Shown: positions 1 to 5,038 of the stretch, piece by piece | Layout of the letters: each line of letters begins with the position of its first letter | Numbering within the stretch: position 1 is the first letter of the stretch | IMG/VR virus record: IMGVR_UViG_3300037258_001204 | Span: 1-39,456 of that record | Direction: 5' to 3' (one strand) | From: a virus | Length of the DNA stretch: 39,456 bases | Notes under the pieces: model-generated | Database searches by the model: none | Told to the model about the DNA's origin: nothing | What the model saw: the letters and a program-made list of their open reading frames with translations, nothing else | Translations under genes and position numbers: made by a program

Positions 1-678
1 TCAGCGGCTCCGGCGCCGCGGCAGATTCTGTTCTATTTCGTCGCACCACTCCTGGATTTGGACGACCAGCTCTCGAACGCGCCGCGATTCGTCGTAGGAG
101 AGAGCGCTGGCGAGCGGCCCCGCGGGATGCAGACGGATAAAAGCTGCAAAATTTCCAAGTCCGCGTGACGCCGTGAGCTCATTGTAAGCCGCGCTGGCGG
201 GACGGCGGCCCAGGTGTGAGTTCCTCTGCTTTCCTAGCTGTGCCAAATCGTGGACGCTGATCGGTGGCGATTGTTCAATTTTTTCGTTGCGGACGTGCTT
301 TGGCATCATTCCGATTGCCGTGATGCTCGCAAGATCGCCGTGACTTAGGCCTATAGCACGCGCCGCGGCCGCGCGACTGTTGGGGTCTAGAGTGCCTTTT
401 GGAACCTTGCCCCGGCCCTTCGCAGGCGGAATGGATGCCAATATTTCGGCCATGCGTTCGCGGGCGCGCAGTTTGATGCGCCTTGCCGCTTCCATCAAAA
501 ATGGTTCCTTGATTTGTCGGTAGTAGCTCGCCGCCGCGGCCGCGTGGTCCTCCCATGCTTTGCACTCATCCAGACGCTCACACTCGGCGAGCGCTTTTTT
601 TGCCGCTTCGTAGTTCACGGGTAGCCGCGCGTTTGGAATGTCGCGCTTTATAACCGCCGGAATTGTTGATATGCGCAT
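1..678 (-). CDS. Phage hypothetical protein, 225 aa, downstream of integrase
   Basis: No certain function. Residues about 22-80 form a helical segment (AKKALAECERLDE, then an Ala-rich run and RRIKLRARERMAEIL). It resembles the N-terminal helices of many small phage and plasmid proteins of unknown role. A central basic part (about 85-145) contains AAARAIGLSHGDL, which could be a helix-turn-helix. The ATG lies 2 nt after the integrase stop with a GAGGAA ribosome site inside the integrase 3' end, so the two are co-transcribed and coupled. It is the last gene of the leftward operon seen here; its stop codon is at the window edge. A DNA-binding accessory role in integration or partition is only a guess. 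Confidence 0.75.
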   Translation of the reverse strand: MRISTIPAVIKRDIPNARLPVNYEAAKKALAECERLDECKAWEDHAAAAASYYRQIKEPFLMEAARRIKLRARERMAEILASIPPAKGRGKVPKGTLDPNSRAAAARAIGLSHGDLASITAIGMMPKHVRNEKIEQSPPISVHDLAQLGKQRNSHLGRRPASAAYNELTASRGLGNFAAFIRLHPAGPLASALSYDESRRVRELVVQIQEWCDEIEQNLPRRRSR

Positions 679-680
679 TG

Positions 681-1673
681 CTAAGATTCCTCAAGAATTC
701 GAAGCGCCGGCGCGCGCCGCGGCAGCCGTCGATACACCCTGCGCGTCATCCTGACGTCGGCGTGCGCGAGCCGGTCGGCGGCCTCCTGGTCGCTGCCCGC
801 ATCGCTCGCCGACTTCGCGCGCAGGTCGTGGAAATGAAATCGCGCCGACAACCCAGCCTTCATCGCCCTGCGCATTAAACGCTGCCACTGGCTCTGAAAG
901 CCGTTCATAGAATACGGGCTGCCCTTGCGGTTGCAGATCAGCGCGCGCCGCATCTGCGGCCGCTCGCGCAGCAGCGCCTGCACTGTAAGGCGCAGCTCCT
1001 CGTTCCATTCAATCAGCTGGCGCTCGCCCGTCTTGCGCCGCTCGAAGCTGATCCCCTCATCTGTCAGGTGGCGGCGCTCGAGTCTTCGAATCGTCCCCTC
1101 ATCCATCCCGCCCAACAGCGCCAGATCCATCGCGTACCCGATCATCGGCTGCGCGAGATCTCGCACCAGCAAAAACTCCTCATCTGTCACATACCGCTCG
1201 CGCGGCTTTGACTGCGGCAGCTGCAGGCCGAAGCACGGATTGGGTCGCGTGCGTGCTCCGATGCGCCGCGCGAACGTCAGCAGCGTCGATAGCGCCCGCA
1301 CTTCGTGCCTCGCCTGTTCCGTCGCGCCGCGCCGGCGCCAAAAGTTCCACACATGGTGCGGCTCGATCGTCTCGGCCGGCATGTGGCCGAAGACGCGCGC
1401 GATCATCTTGAATTCGCGTCGACGGCTTTTCCGCGTCTCCTCAGCCTTCGTGCTGAGCTCCTCAACGTCAAAGCGCGCGATCAACTGGTCGATCGAATTG
1501 CCGGGCGCGGCCGCGCCCAGAAGCGATGCGAGGCGGCGAAGCGCCTCGGCGTAGTCGGCGCCCAGGCGCTTCCAGCTGCCGGCTCGATCGACGTAGTAGT
1601 ACGATCCCGACCGGAAATACACGCGCTGCGGCAGGTGCCTGTCGCTTTTTCTTTTTCTCCCCACGCCTGACAC
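681..1673 (-). CDS. int: Tyrosine recombinase (phage integrase), catalytic Arg I missing
   Basis: A 330-aa tyrosine recombinase starting at GTG, which has a GAGG site 7 nt upstream and follows the DUF4224 stop by one base. The N-terminus (RVYFRSGSYYYVDRAGSWKRLG) is the arm-binding domain typical of integrases found beside DUF4224. The catalytic domain has the beta-hairpin Lys (RKTGE), H282-x-x-R285 in FHFHDLR, H304 in LAHADV and Tyr314 in RRVYRR. The box I Arg, expected in a context like TGxRxGD, is replaced by Asp191 in LGGMDEGTI. Activity is therefore doubtful unless another Arg substitutes. It sits at the left end, as expected for the gene that made the attachment site. Confidence 0.9.
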   Translation of the reverse strand: MSGVGRKRKSDRHLPQRVYFRSGSYYYVDRAGSWKRLGADYAEALRRLASLLGAAAPGNSIDQLIARFDVEELSTKAEETRKSRRREFKMIARVFGHMPAETIEPHHVWNFWRRRGATEQARHEVRALSTLLTFARRIGARTRPNPCFGLQLPQSKPRERYVTDEEFLLVRDLAQPMIGYAMDLALLGGMDEGTIRRLERRHLTDEGISFERRKTGERQLIEWNEELRLTVQALLRERPQMRRALICNRKGSPYSMNGFQSQWQRLMRRAMKAGLSARFHFHDLRAKSASDAGSDQEAADRLAHADVRMTRRVYRRLPRRAPALRILEES

Positions 1674-1674
1674 G

Positions 1675-1878
1675 CTAATGCCTCGCCGGCAGCGCGTCAA
1701 AATTCGGCTCGATCGATGTCCTGGTCGGCCGGTCCGGAGCGATCGAATCGGCGCGCACGGTAGGGTGACCATCAGCCCGGACGAAATGCTGCACCCCGTT
1801 TTTTCTGAGCCACCCGATCTGCCGCGCCGGCTGGCGGTAGCCGGTGAGCTCCTCGAGCTGCTCGCGCGTCAGAAACAT
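1675..1878 (-). CDS. DUF4224 domain protein
   Basis: A 67-aa protein beginning MFLTREQLEELTGYRQPARQ, the hallmark of DUF4224, with the WLRKNGVQHF continuation. Members are small and nearly always lie just upstream of a phage integrase. An excisionase-like or integrase-accessory role is commonly inferred but I know of no proof. The ATG was chosen because the conserved domain starts there; the frame stays open upstream to about 2019, but that part has no domain character and overlaps a better candidate gene. Its stop (TAG) is one base before the integrase GTG, so the two are translationally coupled. Confidence 0.8.
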   Translation of the reverse strand: MFLTREQLEELTGYRQPARQIGWLRKNGVQHFVRADGHPTVRADSIAPDRPTRTSIEPNFDALPARH

Positions 1879-1882
1879 GGTG

Positions 1883-2077
1883 TCAGGGATCAATTGCGCT
1901 CGCGCGCGCGATCCGCTCACCGGCCTTTCTGCCGCGCTCCCATTCGGCCGTGCTGGCCTGCGCGCTGAACCAGCTGAAGTGCGTATTCGCGCAATCCGAT
2001 CCATTGACGCCGGCGTCAAGGCCTGCGTCGTACGGTGTGCGGAATCGGCGTTGAGCGGCCGAGCGGCAGCTGCGAAT
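1883..2077 (-). CDS. Possible small phage protein, start uncertain
   Basis: The frame ends 4 nt before the DUF4224 start. Its last 50 residues look like a real small phage protein: TPYDAGLDAGVNG, then a Cys-Asn-rich stretch, FSWFSAQASTAEWERGRKAGER. Small phage proteins with a 'DxGxxAG...W..G' pattern are common, which is why this frame is preferred over the upstream extension of the DUF4224 frame. No ATG, GTG or TTG lies close to the conserved part. The start given is an ATT that overlaps the preceding gene; a CTG further upstream is an alternative. Treat the 5' end as unknown. Confidence 0.4.
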   Translation of the reverse strand: MRSCRSAAQRRFRTPYDAGLDAGVNGSDCANTHFSWFSAQASTAEWERGRKAGERIARASAIDP

Positions 2078-2306
2078 TACACGGGTGCGACGCCCAGGCC
2101 TCGGCGTGCTCAGGGCACAGGTCCTTGCCCGGCGCCGGCGAGGCTGTGCAACTGTCGCATAGGGCAGCATCGCAGGTGCGATCGCGGCCGAGTTTCCAGT
2201 CGCACTCTCGGGTGGCGATGCAGCCGCACTTTACACACGCGGCGATGCGGTGCTTGCCGCAGATAATCGCCCACGCGCCGCCGATCCGAACCCGGGTGCA
2301 ACGCAT
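2016..2306 (-). CDS. Cys-rich putative zinc-binding phage protein
   Basis: A 96-aa protein beginning MRCTRVRIGGAWAIICGKH. It has paired Cys/His clusters (CVKCG, CDW, CDAALCDSC, LCPEHAEA) that fit two zinc-binding knuckles, with a basic Arg-rich tail. Small proteins with this N-terminus and CxxC plus CDxxLC layout recur in early operons of proteobacterial phages; their function is unknown. The start is the ATG in front of the conserved MRC motif; upstream codons in the frame read through the 58-aa membrane protein region and are rejected. It is the second gene after the leftward promoter. Confidence 0.75.
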   Translation of the reverse strand: MRCTRVRIGGAWAIICGKHRIAACVKCGCIATRECDWKLGRDRTCDAALCDSCTASPAPGKDLCPEHAEAWASHPCNSQLPLGRSTPIPHTVRRRP

Positions 2307-2313
2307 GTGCTTC

Positions 2314-2490
2314 TCAGGCGCCCGCAGGCGCGCGGCCGCGCCCAGCGGGCCGTGGCGCATATCCGCGAAACCCTATCTCGAGATTCTTCGGCCAGTCGGC
2401 GAAGAGCGATCCCCATTCGATCCAGATGAGGGCTCCGAAAATCGCGATCGCCACCAGCGCGCCGGCCTCAAAGCGAGCATCCAGGTACAC
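2314..2490 (-). CDS. Small single-pass membrane protein, first gene after PL
   Basis: A 58-aa frame starting GTG (VYLDARFEAG), with an AAGGGG ribosome site 6 nt upstream. Residues about 11-26 (LVAIAIFGALIWIEWG) are hydrophobic and flanked by charged residues, so it is probably a single-span inner-membrane protein with a basic C-terminal tail. Its stop is 7 nt before the next start, and its GTG is about 30 nt from the predicted PL start site, which fits the first gene of the leftward operon. I do not recognise a family. A short leftward lytic membrane protein could affect host physiology or superinfection, but that is inference. Confidence 0.6.
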   Translation of the reverse strand: MYLDARFEAGALVAIAIFGALIWIEWGSLFADWPKNLEIGFRGYAPRPAGRGRAPAGA

Positions 2491-2525
2491 GCGTTTCCCC
2501 TTGACGCAGATTGCGAAGGGAAGAG

Positions 2526-2554
2526 ATTAAACACCGCGTTTAATTGATCGTCAA
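2526..2554 (-). promoter_or_regulatory. Predicted leftward promoter PL
   Basis: Reading leftwards, TTGACG (2554-2549) and TTTAAT (2531-2526) are separated by exactly 17 nt; each matches five of six consensus bases. One operator covers the -10 and a second covers the -35, so the repressor should shut it off. The predicted start site is near 2519, about 30 nt before the GTG of the 58-aa membrane protein. Confidence 0.7.
2527..2543. promoter_or_regulatory. Left operator OL1
   Basis: TTAAACACCGCGTTTAA is a 17-bp near-palindrome with half-site TAAAC. It matches the three operators in front of the Cro-like gene and overlaps the -10 box of PL. Confidence 0.75.
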
Positions 2555-2566
2555 CGTCCTGTTTAT
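2550..2566. promoter_or_regulatory. Left operator OL2 (degenerate)
   Basis: GTCAACGTCCTGTTTAT keeps the C-x5-G core and a good right half (TGTTTA) but has TCAAC in the left half. Its centre is 23 bp from OL1, close to the 24-25 bp spacing of the right cluster, and it overlaps the PL -35. Confidence 0.55.
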
Positions 2567-2579
2567 TTGCAACAGCCCG

Positions 2580-2969
2580 TCAGTGGGCTTCGGATGCATT
2601 CCCCACGCCGGCGACGTAACGATTGAAGCCATCGAGCACGAGGCTCGCACTCGGGACGCAGCCAAACATGTTGTTGCAAAAAAAGGTGGCCACGATCGCG
2701 TAGGTGCCGTTCGGCTGTGGCGCCTTGTTCACGGTCGCCGCGAGTGCGGCGTCGCCAGGTCCTGGGTTGAACGTCTGCATGAAGTCGGGCGAGTAGGTCT
2801 GAATCTTGTATGCCGTGTTCTGCAGCACGTAGGTGCGCGCTGCGGCCCATTTAACAGTGCAGTCCGCGTCGCTCGAGCAGATCGGAGCAGGAGCGATCGG
2901 CGCGGACGGCGTTGTCGCGCAGCTGATCAAAGACGCGGCGATCGGCGCGGCGAGCATATTTCTGCGCAT
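2580..2969 (-). CDS. Lipoprotein encoded between OL and the repressor
   Basis: A 129-aa protein with a short signal peptide (MRRNMLAAPIAASLISC) and a lipobox ending at Cys17, so the mature form should be lipidated. The rest has paired cysteines (CSSDADC, FFCNNMFGC) and a VLQNTAYKIQTYS segment. I recall similar small lipoproteins from Burkholderia and other proteobacterial prophages, with no assigned function. The ribosome site is AAAGGGGG before the ATG. The gene lies inside the immunity region in the repressor's orientation, the place where lambda carries rex. It may therefore be expressed in lysogens and act in superinfection exclusion or surface change; this is inferred from position. Confidence 0.75.
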   Translation of the reverse strand: MRRNMLAAPIAASLISCATTPSAPIAPAPICSSDADCTVKWAAARTYVLQNTAYKIQTYSPDFMQTFNPGPGDAALAATVNKAPQPNGTYAIVATFFCNNMFGCVPSASLVLDGFNRYVAGVGNASEAH

Positions 2970-3089
2970 ATTCCCCCCTTTGTCGATCGTGCGTTTACCA
3001 GAAATTGCTACCCGGTGACACTGTCATTTCTAGCAGGTTCATGACCTGGACCTCATCCAGTAGGCTTGCGAAATTGGGCGCTGGTGCGT

Positions 3090-3500
3090 TTACCGTCTGG
3101 CCAGTTTGCTATGTCGCCGGTTCGGGCGAGACGCTTCCATCTCACACCCCTCGAGCGCCAGGCGCACGGCGATTCGAAAGTCTCGTCTCTGCTCCTCGGG
3201 AAGCGCCTCGTAGCGGTCAATTTCCCACTCGAAGGGCCACGCGGTGCGCACTGGCGCCTGCGGCCTGGGGGCCCCTCTATCGGGCACTAATCCAACGAGT
3301 TCATCCAGCGAGCGGCCCAGGACGGCCGCGCATGCAACCCACATCGTCGGCGGGATATCGCCCCCGCGACGCTTCCAGTTCGTTAGGTTCTGCGGCGCAA
3401 GATTCAGCTTTTTTGCCAGCGCGGCGACGTTCCAGCCCTTTGCACTGGCCCACCGAATTGCTCGGGCGAATTGCGTCTCCGTTTTGGGCGCTCTGGCCAC
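3090..3500 (-). CDS. CI-like phage repressor, XRE-type HTH, no S24 domain
   Basis: A 136-aa DNA-binding protein. Residues about 8-60 form an XRE/Cro-type helix-turn-helix (WNVAALAKKLNLAPQNLTNW) followed by PPTMWVACAAVLGRSLDELVG. The C-terminus (AWPFEWEIDRYEALPEEQRRDF) is the short domain seen in non-cleavable phage repressors. There is no S24/LexA-like Ser-Lys peptidase, so RecA-triggered self-cleavage is not expected and induction probably needs another route such as an antirepressor. The start is GTG with no ribosome site; predicted PRM would start transcription within a few bases, giving a leaderless mRNA like lambda cI. It diverges from the Cro-like gene across three operators. Confidence 0.85.
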   Translation of the reverse strand: MARAPKTETQFARAIRWASAKGWNVAALAKKLNLAPQNLTNWKRRGGDIPPTMWVACAAVLGRSLDELVGLVPDRGAPRPQAPVRTAWPFEWEIDRYEALPEEQRRDFRIAVRLALEGCEMEASRPNRRHSKLARR

Positions 3501-3508
3501 GGGGAAAG

Positions 3509-3537
3509 ACTAAACAATCCGTTTAGGCATTTGTTAA
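3509..3537 (-). promoter_or_regulatory. Predicted repressor-maintenance promoter PRM
   Basis: Leftward TTAACA (3537-3532) and TTTAGT (3514-3509) are separated by 17 nt. The -10 lies within the operator nearest the repressor gene and the -35 overlaps the central one. The GTG start follows the -10 by 8 nt, so the transcript should be leaderless or nearly so. Confidence 0.65.
3510..3526. promoter_or_regulatory. Right operator proximal to repressor gene
   Basis: CTAAACAATCCGTTTAG has perfect six-base outer arms around a 5-bp centre. It covers the PRM -10, so occupancy should switch off repressor synthesis, as OR3 does in lambda. Confidence 0.75.
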
Positions 3538-3550
3538 ACGCCGCGTTTGA
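3534..3550. promoter_or_regulatory. Right operator, central
   Basis: TTAAACGCCGCGTTTGA matches OL1 in 15 of 17 positions. Its centre is 24 bp from the first right operator. It overlaps the -35 boxes of both PRM and PR. Confidence 0.75.
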
Positions 3551-3576
3551 CTTTTTCTGTAAACGCGGTGTTTACT
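3547..3576 (+). promoter_or_regulatory. Predicted rightward early promoter PR
   Basis: TTGACT (3547-3552) and TTTACT (3571-3576) are separated by 18 nt. The central operator covers the -35 and the third operator covers the -10. The Cro-like ATG is 8 nt after the -10, so this message too may be leaderless. Confidence 0.6.
3559..3575. promoter_or_regulatory. Right operator proximal to Cro-like gene
   Basis: GTAAACGCGGTGTTTAC is the most symmetrical of the set and lies over the PR -10, 25 bp centre-to-centre from the middle operator. Confidence 0.75.
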
Positions 3577-3584
3577 CCGCGTCG

Positions 3585-3791
3585 ATGGATGGCCAGACCA
3601 CCGCCAGATTGATCGATGCCGCCGGCGGCGACACCGCGTTCGGCAAGCTCCTGGGCATCGGCGGAGAGGCCGGCTTTCAGCAGCGGGTGAACAACTGGCG
3701 CCGGCGCGGACTGCCGGCGGCCGTGGCGCTCGAGCATTACGACGTCGTCAAGAAACTGCACGCGAAAATAGGGCGCGGGCGCGCTCGCTAG
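3585..3791 (+). CDS. Cro-like / YdaS-type HTH regulator
   Basis: A 68-aa basic protein: MDGQTTARLIDAAGGDTAFG, then KLLGIGGEAGFQQRVNNWRRRGLPAAVALEHYDVVKKL. The 'A-x-L...W...GLP' pattern is typical of YdaS/Cro-like helix-turn-helix proteins that sit divergently from a phage repressor. The upstream part of the open frame crosses the operators and is discarded; the ATG directly follows PR. It is expected to bind the same operators and favour lytic growth. It is the first gene of the rightward early operon. Confidence 0.8.
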   Translation: MDGQTTARLIDAAGGDTAFGKLLGIGGEAGFQQRVNNWRRRGLPAAVALEHYDVVKKLHAKIGRGRAR

Positions 3792-3801
3792 CTGCAAGCC
3801 G

Positions 3802-4056
3802 ATGGCTCCCGCACGCAATCTCATCCGCTCACCGGCACGACTTAATCTGGCGCGCATCGCCAGCAAACCCCCGATTCGCGATCGCCGGCGACTGGCGCGC
3901 CAGGCCGCCGATGCCCTGGTCGCCTGGCGGCGGAAGTGGGAGCGCGAATTTTGCTCCGCGCCGAGTGAAGGCATGGGGCAGGGCGACGAGCTTCGGATGT
4001 GGCGGGTCGCCGGCCGCCTCATGGCGGCGCGAGGCATCCGGAGTCGGTTCGCGTGA
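3802..4056 (+). CDS. Small basic early protein, unknown
   Basis: An 84-aa, strongly Arg-rich protein (about 20% Arg), with RDRRRLARQAADALVAWRRKWERE in the middle and ELRMWRVAGRLMAARG near the end, probably two helices. No family recognised. It starts 11 nt after the Cro-like gene, and its TGA overlaps the GTG of the ribbon-helix-helix gene, which supports translation. The high charge fits a nucleic-acid binder, but nothing more specific is visible. Confidence 0.6.
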   Translation: MAPARNLIRSPARLNLARIASKPPIRDRRRLARQAADALVAWRRKWEREFCSAPSEGMGQGDELRMWRVAGRLMAARGIRSRFA

Positions 4057-4277
4057 GCGAGAAGCTCAAGGATTTTCGCGGCAAGATCACGCCGGAGATC
4101 TATGTCGCGCTCGAGGCCGAATCGCGCGTCAGCGGACGCACGCACTCGGAGATCGCGCGAGAGGTTTTGCACCGTTGGGCCCTCGAAAAGCTGCACATTT
4201 CCAGCGTAGTCGAGGGGCTTGCCGCCGCTGAGGGAATCGGAGGGAGAGCGAGGGATCGCTCGCCCGGCGGGCGCTGA
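4053..4277 (+). CDS. Ribbon-helix-helix-like early regulator
   Basis: A 74-aa protein starting at GTG, which overlaps the previous stop (GTGA). Residues about 7-45 (FRGKITPEIYVALEAESRVS, GRTHSEIAREVLHRWALEK) fit the beta-strand plus two-helix pattern of ribbon-helix-helix DNA-binding proteins of the Arc/CopG type, which act as dimers. Similar short proteins recur beside phage cro and replication genes. Longer in-frame starts are rejected because they lie in the coding part of the preceding gene. Probably controls early transcription; the operator is unknown. Confidence 0.65.
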   Translation: MSEKLKDFRGKITPEIYVALEAESRVSGRTHSEIAREVLHRWALEKLHISSVVEGLAAAEGIGGRARDRSPGGR

Positions 4278-4282
4278 CGACG

Positions 4283-5038
4283 ATGGCGCGACGTGACAGG
4301 GAAATCTCGGCAGCTGCGCCGCCGGTCGCGGGATCCACTGTCTTACCGATCTGGCCGCAGCGCCAGATCGCCCGCTGGCGTGACGCCATTCTCGACGACG
4401 AGAAGCTATCCGCCGGCGAGAAGCTCACGGCCATGGCGATCGCGCGCTTCGCCGACAGCGCTTCCGCCAAGACCTTCGCTTCTGCGCCGCGCCTGGCGCG
4501 CCTGGCGAGCCTGGCCGAGCGCAGCGTGCGCACCCATACCCTGCGACTGATCGAGGCCGGCTACGTGCGTGCGGTGCGCAAGCCGCAGCGCTCCAGCCGC
4601 GCCTGGGCGACGCGCGAGCTGGTGCTGCTGCTGCCGCGAGGTGCGGCAACCATTGCCGGACCACAGAGCCGAGGTGCGGCAACGGTTGCCGCAGCACAGG
4701 CTCGAGGTGCGGCAAAAAACGACGCGAGGTGCGGCAAAAAACGACGCGAGGTGCGGCAACGGTTGCCTACTATCCCGTATATATCCAGATCTATCCCGGG
4801 GCCCGCCGCGCCGGCCGACTTTGCGGAGTCGGCCGCGCTGGGCCCGGAGATCGAGGCGCAGATCGGCGAGCTCGCGCACGCCGGCATGACCAGCGCGGCG
4901 ATCGCCAAGCGCCTGCGCCGCGAGACCCCGCATGTCCTGAGCACCCGGCAGGTCGACGCGGTCCTGGCGCGCCAGCAGCGCTCGCTTCCGCTGGGGCCTT
5001 GCCTGGTGGCAGCGGACAAGCGGACGACTGGCAAATGA
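4283..5038 (+). CDS. Replication initiator with winged-helix domain (lambda O-like role)
   Basis: A 251-aa protein. Residues about 28-115 (LSAGEKLTAMAIARFADSAS, LARLASLAERSVRTHTLRLI, EAGYVRAV) form a winged helix-turn-helix like those of phage replication initiators. The next part is a repetitive RGAA-containing linker, a by-product of the DNA iterons inside the gene. The C-terminal region (about 190-235) has AGMTSAAIAKRLRRETPHVL, a second small helical module. By analogy with lambda O it should bind the iterons and recruit the host helicase. No helicase or helicase loader is seen nearby, so host DnaB and its loader are presumably used. Its stop overlaps the start of the second recombinase. 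Confidence 0.75.
   Translation: MARRDREISAAAPPVAGSTVLPIWPQRQIARWRDAILDDEKLSAGEKLTAMAIARFADSASAKTFASAPRLARLASLAERSVRTHTLRLIEAGYVRAVRKPQRSSRAWATRELVLLLPRGAATIAGPQSRGAATVAAAQARGAAKNDARCGKKRREVRQRLPTIPYISRSIPGPAAPADFAESAALGPEIEAQIGELAHAGMTSAAIAKRLRRETPHVLSTRQVDAVLARQQRSLPLGPCLVAADKRTTGK
4637..4759 (+). repeat. Five phased iterons: predicted replication origin
   Basis: Five exact copies of CGAGGTGCGGCAA begin at 4637, 4670, 4703, 4725 and 4747. Their spacings of 33, 33, 22 and 22 bp are three and two turns of an 11-bp helix, so all face one side. A perfect 17-bp palindrome, GCGGCAACGGTTGCCGC, lies at 4677-4693, and shorter inverted copies follow iterons 1 and 5. Iterons within the initiator gene are the lambda O/ori arrangement. 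Confidence 0.8.
4768..4796. other. AT-richer stretch beside the iterons (candidate unwinding element)
   Basis: A 29-bp segment containing CCCGTATATATCC is about 62% A+T in an otherwise very GC-rich gene and directly follows the last iteron. This is where a DNA unwinding element would be expected. Confidence 0.5.

Noticed and set aside
2989-3094. Two copies of GTGCGTTTACC (2989-2999 and 3084-3094) as further repressor operators
   Set aside because: Only the right half-site GTTTAC is present and neither has a left half-site; the second overlaps the end of the repressor gene. Possibly chance or residual half-sites.
3585-3791. Antitoxin of a toxin-antitoxin pair
   Set aside because: It is the divergent partner of a CI-like repressor over shared operators, and the next gene has no toxin motif; Cro-like is simpler.
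4637-4759. CRISPR array
   Set aside because: Repeats are only 13 bp, spacers of 9-20 bp are themselves partly repeated, and the array lies inside an initiator gene with no cas genes; iterons explain it.
4729-5034. N-terminal extension of the second recombinase
   Set aside because: The frame is open through the iterons but its translation is out of phase with the initiator and lacks any domain; the ATGA-coupled start at 5035 leads straight into the arm-binding domain.
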